8,711 nucleotides of DNA. Origin: RGIG3528 sp964653855. Lineage in GTDB: Bacteria > Bacillota > Clostridia > Lachnospirales > Lachnospiraceae. Numbering within the stretch: the stretch's first letter is position 1; each line of letters opens with the position of its first letter. The stretch lies in contig CAZZFV010000064.1 of assembly GCA_964653855.1 (NCBI GenBank), forward strand, positions 1 through 8,711. Direction: 5' to 3'. Below the pieces are notes generated by a model, which saw only the letters and a list, made by a program, of their open reading frames with translations, made no database searches and was not told the DNA's origin. Below, one piece after another: positions 1-5,331 of this stretch. Both the position numbers and the translations under genes were made by a program.

Positions 1-18
1 CCACTTCGTGGTTCTTTT
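1..18 (+). terminator. possible tail of an intrinsic terminator at the left edge
   Basis: CCAC (1-4), a three-base loop and GTGG (8-11) can pair, and TTCTTTT follows directly. This looks like the end of a rho-independent terminator for a + strand gene left of the window. The stem is only 4 bp as seen and may be longer outside the window. The T-rich tail is also part of the palindromic element that begins at 10, so the two may be one structure. Confidence 0.3.
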
Positions 19-50
19 ATCGGAAGTTGAAAAGCGACTTCCGATAAGTT
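10..50 (-). repeat. palindromic element, copy A (reverse orientation)
   Basis: A perfect 11-bp inverted repeat, TTATCGGAAGT at 17-27 and ACTTCCGATAA at 37-47, has a 9-base spacer. Read on the - strand, bases 50-10 align without gaps to 1550-1590: by eye, 30 of 41 positions agree. The first 8 and last 12 bases are the same except for the second base of that tail, and the AAAAGAACC flank is shared. The spacer differs while the stem is kept. It could be an RNA hairpin, a dimeric operator (half-site centres 20 bp apart) or a small dispersed palindrome. No T-run follows on either strand that would make it a clear terminator. Confidence 0.65.
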
Positions 51-82
51 ATATTTTACCACAAGTATTAAGAAAAATATAA

Positions 83-111
83 TTAGCATTGTTGCTTAAG
101 TTTGCTATAAT
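83..111 (+). promoter_or_regulatory. sigma-A-type promoter of the radical-SAM/GNAT transcript
   Basis: TTAGCA (83-88) as the -35 box is followed after 17 bases by a perfect TATAAT (106-111). TG sits one base upstream of the -10 box (103-104), giving an extended -10. The start of transcription would be near 118, leaving a leader of about 108 bases before the ATG at 226. Spacing and -10 are consensus and the -35 is 4 of 6. The promoter lies between palindromic element A and the extra copy of its arm at 136-151. Confidence 0.7.
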
Positions 112-135
112 GAAGCTTACCGAAATTTACTTTTT

Positions 136-151
136 AACTTCCGATAAAAGA
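136..151 (+). repeat. single arm of the palindromic element in the leader
   Basis: AACTTCCGATAAAAGA here is the exact reverse complement of 13-28, and its first 12 bases largely repeat the right arm at 37-47. It falls about 20 bases downstream of the predicted transcription start and 75 bases before the start codon. It could be a third regulator half-site, or it could pair with 13-28 if a longer transcript were made. It contains TCCGATAA, also seen as the flagellin sigma-28 -10 box, but no convincing -35 is placed in front of it. Confidence 0.6.
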
Positions 152-188
152 GCTGCGAAATATTTCGATATGCGATTATAAGTAGCTC
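150..188 (+). other. predicted structured 5' leader (hairpins)
   Basis: Within the leader, CGAAAT/ATTTCG forms a perfect 12-base palindrome at 156-167. GAGCT (150-154) can pair with AGCTC (184-188) to enclose it. The remaining leader to 213 is AT-rich and unstructured by eye, before the GAGG ribosome-binding site at 214-217. I do not recognise a known riboswitch class. The fold is weak and needs an energy calculation. Confidence 0.3.
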
Positions 189-225
189 AATATACAATTT
201 TTAACATATACATGAGGCTTTTAAA

Positions 226-939
226 ATGACTATCCACGGTCTTACAAAACTTACCCTTCTGGATTTTCCGGGGCATATCGCATGCACGGTCTTTACGGGC
301 ACATGCAATTTCCGCTGTCCTTATTGCCACAATGCGGGACTCGTGTTAAATCCGAATGCATATCCCGCGATTCCCGAAGAAGATTTTTTTGATTTTTTAA
401 AATCCCGCAAAAATAAGCTCGAAGGCGTTTGCATAACGGGCGGAGAACCGACCTTGCAAAAAGATCTTCCGGATTTTATAAAGAAGATAACGGATTTAGG
501 CTTTAAGTGTAAGCTTGACACAAACGGATATTTGCCGGACACGCTCAACACACTCCTGAACACAGGACTTCTCTCAATGGTTTCGATGGACATAAAAAAC
601 AGTCCCGAAAAATACGCTTTTACGGCGGGATTTGCCTCTTCGTTTGATTTTACGAAAATTCAAAAAAGTATCGATCTCATAAAATCATCCGGTATTCCGC
701 ACGAATTCCGCACAACCGTCGTAAGAGAGCTTCATGACGCACATGATATCGAGAGTATCGCCCGCCTCGTCGGAAACGATTCGCTATACTTCTTACAATC
801 ATTCAAGGATGCGGACGAAATGATATGTAAGTACGACGAACACCCCACTCACTACTCCGCATATTCGGACGAAGAAACGGAAGAACTTCTTGCACACGCA
901 AGAATCTATTGCAATAAGGCGCAAATTCGCGGGAAGTAA
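226..939 (+). CDS. radical SAM protein, anaerobic NTP reductase activase-like (NrdG2 type)
   Basis: The 237-residue protein begins like the NrdG2 branch of anaerobic ribonucleoside-triphosphate reductase activating proteins (HGLTKLTLLDFPG). It has the radical-SAM cluster motif C27-x3-C31-x2-C34 (CNFRCPYC), which holds a 4Fe-4S cluster with S-adenosylmethionine, and the SAM-binding GGEP at 72-75. Family members generate a 5'-deoxyadenosyl radical, and the best known ones install the glycyl radical on NrdD. No nrdD is present here, so the partner is unknown, and other glycyl-radical or peptide targets are possible. The start is supported by GAGG (214-217), 8 bases before ATG. A GNAT gene follows after 20 bases, probably on the same transcript. 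The fold call is sure; the substrate is not. Confidence 0.88.
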   Translation: MTIHGLTKLTLLDFPGHIACTVFTGTCNFRCPYCHNAGLVLNPNAYPAIPEEDFFDFLKSRKNKLEGVCITGGEPTLQKDLPDFIKKITDLGFKCKLDTNGYLPDTLNTLLNTGLLSMVSMDIKNSPEKYAFTAGFASSFDFTKIQKSIDLIKSSGIPHEFRTTVVRELHDAHDIESIARLVGNDSLYFLQSFKDADEMICKYDEHPTHYSAYSDEETEELLAHARIYCNKAQIRGK

Positions 940-959
940 GTAAACAAAAAGGACGCACT

Positions 960-1502
960 ATGAATTTTACATATGAAGCAGACAGAGTAATATTAAAAAT
1001 TCTTGACGAATCCTATGCGGAACAGGTTCTTTGTTTTTCGCAGGAAAACGCCGACATTTTTATGAACTATGAGCAATCATACCCCGAAAACTATTTTACA
1101 CGCGAGTACCAGTCATTGCTCTTAAAAGGCTATCTGAAGCAATTTACCGAAATGCATTCCGCAAGATATTACGTGTTTTTGAAAGACAACCCGTCACTCA
1201 TCATCGGATGTGTCGGACTTTCCGACATACGCCTAAACAGCGACAAATCGGCAACGCTTTATTATAAGGCTGACAGGGCATACGTAAAGCGCGGATATAT
1301 TACGGAAGCGGTTTCATGTCTTCTTTGGCATGCCGCGGACGAATTAAAGCTCCACCGCATCGAAGCGGACATTCTCCCCGAAAACAAGTCGTCGATCGCA
1401 CTTGTAAAACGCCTCGGCTTTGAATTTGAGGGAATCGCAAAAAGCTCGCACGAAATACAGGGCGACTGGAGAGATCACGAGAGATATGCGCTGATACTGT
1501 AA
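960..1502 (+). CDS. GNAT N-acetyltransferase, RimJ/RimL-like
   Basis: This 180-residue protein has the layout of the RimJ/RimL branch of acetyl-CoA-dependent N-acetyltransferases. The acetyl-CoA pyrophosphate loop is KRGYITEA (110-117). A strand and helix follow with HRIEADILPENKSSIALVKR (122-141), then LGFEFEG and a WRDHERYAL end typical of this branch (170-178). Family members acetylate protein N-termini, antibiotics or small amines; nothing here fixes the substrate. The start is supported by AAAGGA (948-953) six bases upstream. It lies 20 bases after the radical-SAM gene, so co-transcription is likely. A functional link between the two is not evident from sequence. Confidence 0.88.
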   Translation: MNFTYEADRVILKILDESYAEQVLCFSQENADIFMNYEQSYPENYFTREYQSLLLKGYLKQFTEMHSARYYVFLKDNPSLIIGCVGLSDIRLNSDKSATLYYKADRAYVKRGYITEAVSCLLWHAADELKLHRIEADILPENKSSIALVKRLGFEFEGIAKSSHEIQGDWRDHERYALIL

Positions 1503-1524
1503 CCTGTTTCCTTCCTTTCACCCC

Positions 1525-1553
1525 TTGAAATACAAGTACTTTTGTAGTAAACT
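1525..1553 (+). promoter_or_regulatory. probable promoter of sufCB
   Basis: TTGAAA (1525-1530, 5 of 6 consensus) is followed after 17 bases by TAAACT (1548-1553, 4 of 6). Transcription would start near 1560, inside the palindromic element at 1550-1590. A factor bound there would therefore cover the -10 and start site, which suits repression. The alternative is that sufCB is read through from the GNAT gene, since no clear terminator stands between them. Confidence 0.5.
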
Positions 1554-1590
1554 TATCCGAAATTGCAAAGTAATTCCGGATAAAAGAACC
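1550..1590 (+). repeat. palindromic element, copy B, upstream of sufC
   Basis: Left arm TTATCCGAAATT (1553-1564) and right arm AATTCCGGATAA (1572-1583) form an inverted repeat with one mismatch and a 7-base spacer. Both flanks and the length match copy A read in reverse (50-10). Two stem positions differ from A in both arms so that pairing is kept (G-C to C-G and G-C to A-T). The single A-C mismatch in the + RNA becomes a G-U pair in the - RNA. It overlaps the predicted -10 and transcription start of sufC, so operator and leader-hairpin readings are both open. Confidence 0.6.
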
Positions 1591-1617
1591 ATCACAACCC
1601 ACACAGAAAGGCACACC

Positions 1618-2337
1618 ATGCTTGAATTCAAAAATGTTTCTTATACGGTTTCGGACGACGACCACAAGAACAAAGAAATTTTAAAAAACGTATCTTTTAA
1701 GATAAATGACAAGTTTGTCGCAATCACAGGTCCCAACGGCGGCGGCAAATCCACGCTCGCAAAACTTGTTGCGGGAATCGAAATTCCGACGGACGGGCAA
1801 ATTCTCTATAACGGCACGGATATTACAAGAATGTCCATCACCGACCGCGCAAAGCTCGGAATCAGCTACGCTTTCCAGCAGCCCGTGCGTTTTAAGGGAC
1901 TCACCGTAAAAGACCTGATCACGCTTGCGGCAGGCGACACAAAGCCCGACATTTGCGGCATTTTGTCGGAAGTGGGACTTTGCGCAAGAGATTACATAAA
2001 CCGAGAAGTAAACGCTTCCCTTTCGGGCGGCGAGTTAAAGCGTATCGAAATTGCGATGATACTTGCGCGCGGAACCGAATTTTCGATATTCGACGAGCCC
2101 GAAGCCGGCATCGACCTTTGGAGCTTCCAAAGCCTTATCCGCGTGTTTGAAAAAATGCACGAAAAGACAAACGGCGAAATTTTGATCATTTCCCACCAGG
2201 AGAGGATCTTAAATATTGCGGACAAAATAATTGTTATCGCAAACGGTGAAATCGATGCGTTCGGTGATCGCGAAGACATTTTGCCCTCACTTTTAAACAG
2301 TAGTTCCGTATGCAAGGCACTCACGGATAAGATGTAA
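1618..2337 (+). CDS. sufC: SufC Fe-S cluster assembly ATPase
   Basis: This is a 239-residue ABC ATPase of the SufC type, which drives Fe-S cluster assembly on a SufB-family scaffold rather than transport. It shows Walker A GPNGGGKST (38-46), Q-loop FQQP (Q87), signature LSGGELKR (135-142), Walker B IFDEPEAGIDLW with D159/E160, and the switch histidine H193 in IISHQ. The EPEAGIDLW run is the SufC hallmark. The ATG at 1618 is chosen because AGAAAGG (1605-1611) stands six bases before it and the protein then begins LEFKNVSYTV as in SufC. An in-frame ATG at 1525 would translate the promoter and palindrome. sufB follows after 34 bases. Confidence 0.94.
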   Translation: MLEFKNVSYTVSDDDHKNKEILKNVSFKINDKFVAITGPNGGGKSTLAKLVAGIEIPTDGQILYNGTDITRMSITDRAKLGISYAFQQPVRFKGLTVKDLITLAAGDTKPDICGILSEVGLCARDYINREVNASLSGGELKRIEIAMILARGTEFSIFDEPEAGIDLWSFQSLIRVFEKMHEKTNGEILIISHQERILNIADKIIVIANGEIDAFGDREDILPSLLNSSSVCKALTDKM

Positions 2338-2371
2338 CAAACTGATTCATTTCATACGAAAGGCAAATTTT

Positions 2372-3289
2372 ATGGACAAAATTGAACAAACACTCCTTGA
2401 ACAGATTGCTGACCTTCACGGTGTGCCGCAGGGAGCTTACAATATAAGAGTGAACAGCCAACTCGACTCACGCGCAGTCACGGCAAACATCAACATCGTG
2501 TCAAAGACGGACGTGTCGGGAATAGATATTTATGTTGCGCCGGGCACCAAAAACGAGAGCCTTCATATTCCCGTTATCCTTTCAAAAAGCGGCTTAAAAG
2601 AAACAGTTTACAACGATTTCCACATCGGTGAAGATTGCCGTGTTACAATCGTTGCGGGCTGCGGAATACATAATGCGGGCGACCAAACTTCCGAGCACTC
2701 CGGAATTCACACGTTCTTCATAGGCAAAAATTCCGTTGTGCGCTATGTCGAAAAACACTACGGCACGGGCGACGGAAACGGAAAGCGCGTAATGAACCCG
2801 ACTACCGTGGTACACCTCGACGAAAACGCATCTCTCGAAATGGAAATGGTGCAAATTAAGGGTGTCGACTCGACAATCAGACAAAACAAGGCAGACTTAA
2901 AAACAAATTCGTCTCTCACAATAAAAGAAAGCCTGATGACACACGGTCACCAGACGGCCGAATCCAATTTCACCATAGAGTTAAACGGTGAAAACACTCA
3001 CGTAAATCTTGTTTCAAGATCCGTTGCGAGAGACTTTTCGCATCAAACATTCCGTTCGGAAATAATCGGAAACAATGCGTGCTCCGGTCACTCCGAATGT
3101 GACGCAATCATTATGGACCATGCGTCAGTGTCCGCAATTCCCGAGCTCACCGCAAACTCACTCGACGCAGAGCTTATCCACGAAGCAGCCATCGGAAAAA
3201 TTGCGGGCGAACAACTCACAAAGCTCATGACACTCGGTCTCACGGAAAAAGAAGCCGAAGAACAAATCATCAACGGCTTCTTAAAATAA
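2372..3289 (+). CDS. sufB: SufB-family scaffold protein, short form (SmsB-like)
   Basis: This 305-residue protein is the partner of SufC in Fe-S cluster assembly. The C-terminal core is clearly SufB/SufD: SHQTFRSEIIGN, then CSGHSECD (237-244), AIPEL (255-259), the conserved H270-E271 in DAELIHEAAIGKI, and a GLTEKEAEEQIINGFLK end. C243 and H270/E271 are likely at or near the scaffold active region by analogy with E. coli SufB C405 and E434. It is far shorter than enterobacterial SufB (about 495) and matches the short form found with SufC alone in archaea and anaerobes, described as SMS. GAAAGG (2358-2363) precedes the ATG by 8 bases. Cysteine desulfurase and U/E proteins are absent from the window. 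Confidence 0.93.
   Translation: MDKIEQTLLEQIADLHGVPQGAYNIRVNSQLDSRAVTANINIVSKTDVSGIDIYVAPGTKNESLHIPVILSKSGLKETVYNDFHIGEDCRVTIVAGCGIHNAGDQTSEHSGIHTFFIGKNSVVRYVEKHYGTGDGNGKRVMNPTTVVHLDENASLEMEMVQIKGVDSTIRQNKADLKTNSSLTIKESLMTHGHQTAESNFTIELNGENTHVNLVSRSVARDFSHQTFRSEIIGNNACSGHSECDAIIMDHASVSAIPELTANSLDAELIHEAAIGKIAGEQLTKLMTLGLTEKEAEEQIINGFLK
3246..3282 (-). terminator. possible terminator of the glycosyltransferase transcript, inside the sufB 3' end
   Basis: Bases 3249-3257 and 3274-3282 are a perfect 9-bp inverted repeat with a 16-base loop. Read on the - strand the stem ends CGGCTTC and continues TTTTTCC, so it could stop - strand transcription 14 to 50 bases after the glycosyltransferase stop. 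On the + strand the stem is followed by A-rich sequence and would not terminate sufB. The stem lies in sufB codons for a conserved C-terminus, so it may be chance. Confidence 0.4.
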
Positions 3290-3295
3290 ATCACC

Positions 3296-4684
3296 TTACA
3301 CCCTGTTTCTCACATTTTCGGGCAAATATTTTTTTAGTTCCGGATCCGTAAAAAATTCATCCTTATAAAAATGTTTGTAATACTCGATAAGGGGAATCGG
3401 ATCCGGATTTTTTGTTAAAATTTTTATGGCAAGCTTTCTCACATCCCGTATATTCTCGCAATAATTTACGTCAAGCCTCTTTAATATTTCATAGGCTTCC
3501 TCATATTTTTGAAGAAAATACGCCGACTGCGCCCCCGTAATAATCATCGAAGAAAGCCCGTGTTCCGTCAAAAATGCGGAAAAATCAAATTGAAGCTGCC
3601 CCATCTTTTCATAAGGATGAGAATTTAAAAAGTCAACAAGTGTGAGGAACCTTTTTACGCGCTCGTAAGCTATATCATACCTGTTTTCGTTGTAGGCTTT
3701 TATCGCAACAAGATTATCAATAACCGCTTCCGTGGTTTCGGTGATTTTTGACAAATTAAGTATTTTTTGTTCCGCATCGATTATTTCCGAAAAAGTGCCG
3801 TTTTCTGAAATCTCTTTTATTTCCGTAAGCAGCACCCATTGCGCGGCAGGGTTCATAATTTCACCCTTTTCCTTTAAAACTTCCGCAAACTCCCAACTTT
3901 TTTTGATTGCAGAGTCCATATCCGTACCCGACATTTGTTGTATGATTTGCGCGCAAAGCCGTGCGTTCGGACCCTTTTCGTTTAATTCCGCATAAAGCAA
4001 ATCCGTGTTTCTTTTGTCTTTTAACTGCCTTTGCTCAACCGTTTCATACAAATATCCGAAATGGTGCGTAAACACCTTAAATTCCTTTGCGGGGTGAAAA
4101 GCCTCGTTAAAGCACTCATGAATACGCCCCTCAAAGTGCGTGTCCGGGAGCCTCCGCACCATTCTCAGCGCAACCGATTTATAAAATTTATCCGGTTCCG
4201 TGTAATCACCCGTGTAATAAATTCCGGAACCGTATTTATCGCATTCACCTGACCTAAAAAAATCGATAAATTCCGTCACATCGTCAAAATATTCGTCATC
4301 GTCAAAATACAAAAACCATTCTCCGCGTGAGTGTTTTAAAAGCTCGTTTCTTGCCGCCGAAAAATCGTTTATCCAGTCAAAATGATAAACTTTATCCGTA
4401 AATTCTCGCGCAACAGCCAAAGATCCGTCGGAATTTTCCTCGCCTACCGTATCCACAACAATAAGTTCCGACGGGACACTGTCAAGTAACGGCTTTATCG
4501 ATTCAAGCCCTTTTCTTATATACTTGATATGATTTGACACGAGTATTCCCACAGACACCTTTATGTCGCTTTTTATATATCCGGGATTTAATGCCGCATA
4601 CGAATCCTGCTTTATCGTTTTGTTTTCGGTTTTGATATTTACCTTAAAAGGCTTTTTGGGATTAAAATACACTTGTTTCTTCAT
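3296..4684 (-). CDS. family 2 glycosyltransferase with helical C-terminal domain; candidate flagellin glycosyltransferase
   Basis: In this 462-residue protein the GT-A catalytic domain spans roughly residues 41-250: nucleotide-binding strand KVSVGILVSNH (42-52), ELIVVDT (73-79), NDFSAARNELL (106-116), the DXD-type metal site YFDDDEYF (126-133) and FEGRIHE (184-190), all as in GT2 enzymes. Residues from about 250 to the end are helical and TPR-like by composition. No signal peptide or membrane segment is seen, so it should act in the cytosol on a protein or lipid-linked acceptor. Its ATG directly follows the stop of the 182-residue gene. The position behind flagellin resembles Clostridioides difficile, where flagellin-modifying glycosyltransferases follow fliC. 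The flagellin target is inference. Confidence 0.85.
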   Translation of the reverse strand: MKKQVYFNPKKPFKVNIKTENKTIKQDSYAALNPGYIKSDIKVSVGILVSNHIKYIRKGLESIKPLLDSVPSELIVVDTVGEENSDGSLAVAREFTDKVYHFDWINDFSAARNELLKHSRGEWFLYFDDDEYFDDVTEFIDFFRSGECDKYGSGIYYTGDYTEPDKFYKSVALRMVRRLPDTHFEGRIHECFNEAFHPAKEFKVFTHHFGYLYETVEQRQLKDKRNTDLLYAELNEKGPNARLCAQIIQQMSGTDMDSAIKKSWEFAEVLKEKGEIMNPAAQWVLLTEIKEISENGTFSEIIDAEQKILNLSKITETTEAVIDNLVAIKAYNENRYDIAYERVKRFLTLVDFLNSHPYEKMGQLQFDFSAFLTEHGLSSMIITGAQSAYFLQKYEEAYEILKRLDVNYCENIRDVRKLAIKILTKNPDPIPLIEYYKHFYKDEFFTDPELKKYLPENVRNRV

Positions 4685-5233
4685 TTATGCCCTGTTCCCC
4701 TTTGACAAGATATTGAGCCATGCCTTGATTACATTTGCCATATCCGGGCGAATTTTTGCGGCAGACAAAAGAGATTTAAAATTCTTTTCGCCGCCCGTCA
4801 CAAATCGGTACAATATGTCATTGTAAATCATTTCGTCATCCGCCCATTTTATGGTTTCGGTGTCAAATGCCGTAGGTCGCATCAACTCTTCCCACATCTT
4901 TCGCTCCGTAACCACATATTCCTTAAAAAGCTCGGTATTTTGCATCACAAGATTTTCCGTCACGGAATCCTTTAATTCCTTTTCCGCCATTTTTGAAACC
5001 GTAAAAAGATATTTGATTTCTGCGGTATTACACAAAAAATCCGCTGCCTTTATGAGCTTTTCGTTTCCGAACGGATGCATTGTTTCGTTTATTTTTGAAA
5101 GCATATATGCTTTAAATTCGTCAAAACCTTCGTTAAAAAGAAAAGTGCAATATGTGTCAAAATCGTCCGGTTCCGGTATGTTTATATTGTTGTTTATCAC
5201 ATCTTTGGTTCCGTCTTTTGTTTCATTATCCAT
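4685..5233 (-). CDS. uncharacterised 182-residue protein between flagellin and glycosyltransferase
   Basis: I do not recognise a family. The protein has an acidic, low-complexity N-terminus (residues 1-25, Asn- and Asp-rich), then a mostly helical body with FNEGFDEFKAYMLSKI and repeated Lys/Glu segments. There is no signal peptide, membrane segment or metal motif. Its TAA stop (4687-4685) is immediately followed by the ATG of the glycosyltransferase (4684), so translation of the two is probably coupled and they likely form a functional pair. AAAGGAAAA lies upstream of the ATG at 5233, directly after the T-run of the flagellin terminator. A helper or acceptor-presenting role for the glycosyltransferase is possible but unproven. 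Confidence 0.75.
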   Translation of the reverse strand: MDNETKDGTKDVINNNINIPEPDDFDTYCTFLFNEGFDEFKAYMLSKINETMHPFGNEKLIKAADFLCNTAEIKYLFTVSKMAEKELKDSVTENLVMQNTELFKEYVVTERKMWEELMRPTAFDTETIKWADDEMIYNDILYRFVTGGEKNFKSLLSAAKIRPDMANVIKAWLNILSKGNRA

Positions 5234-5254
5234 GTGTTTTTCCTTTTTTTAATT

Positions 5255-5314
5255 AAAAAATATTACCCCGAGATTTCCCCCGGGGTAATTATTTTTAAGC
5301 TGCCACCCGGCAGC
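5255..5314 (-). terminator. flagellin transcript terminator (two hairpins)
   Basis: Downstream of the flagellin stop, the - strand has a first hairpin, GCTGCC/GGCAGC with a 4-base loop (5314-5299). A second, 9 bp of ATTACCCCG/CGGGGTAAT with a 10-base loop (5289-5262), is followed by ATTTTTTAATT. The second is a good intrinsic terminator. The start codon of the next gene lies only 29 bases beyond the stem, so expression of that gene depends on read-through or on a promoter inside the flagellin 3' region. Confidence 0.8.
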
Positions 5315-5331
5315 GATTATTGTTAACGCGA

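Noticed and set aside
40..147. TCCGATAA words at 40-47 and 140-147 as sigma-28 promoters
   Set aside because: They match the flagellin -10 box, but the expected -35 sequences match poorly or at wrong spacing, and the words are better explained as arms of the palindromic element.
1525..1617. N-terminal extension of SufC by 31 residues
   Set aside because: The extension covers the predicted promoter and palindromic element, and SufC proteins begin at the residues encoded from 1618, which has its own ribosome-binding site.
1300..1665. Antisense open frame of 121 codons over the GNAT and sufC start
   Set aside because: It lies opposite two well-supported genes and the intergenic palindrome, with no recognisable domain or ribosome-binding site; a shadow frame.
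3249..3282. Hairpin at the sufB 3' end as the terminator for sufCB
   Set aside because: On the + strand it lies before the stop codon and is followed by A-rich sequence, not a T-run.
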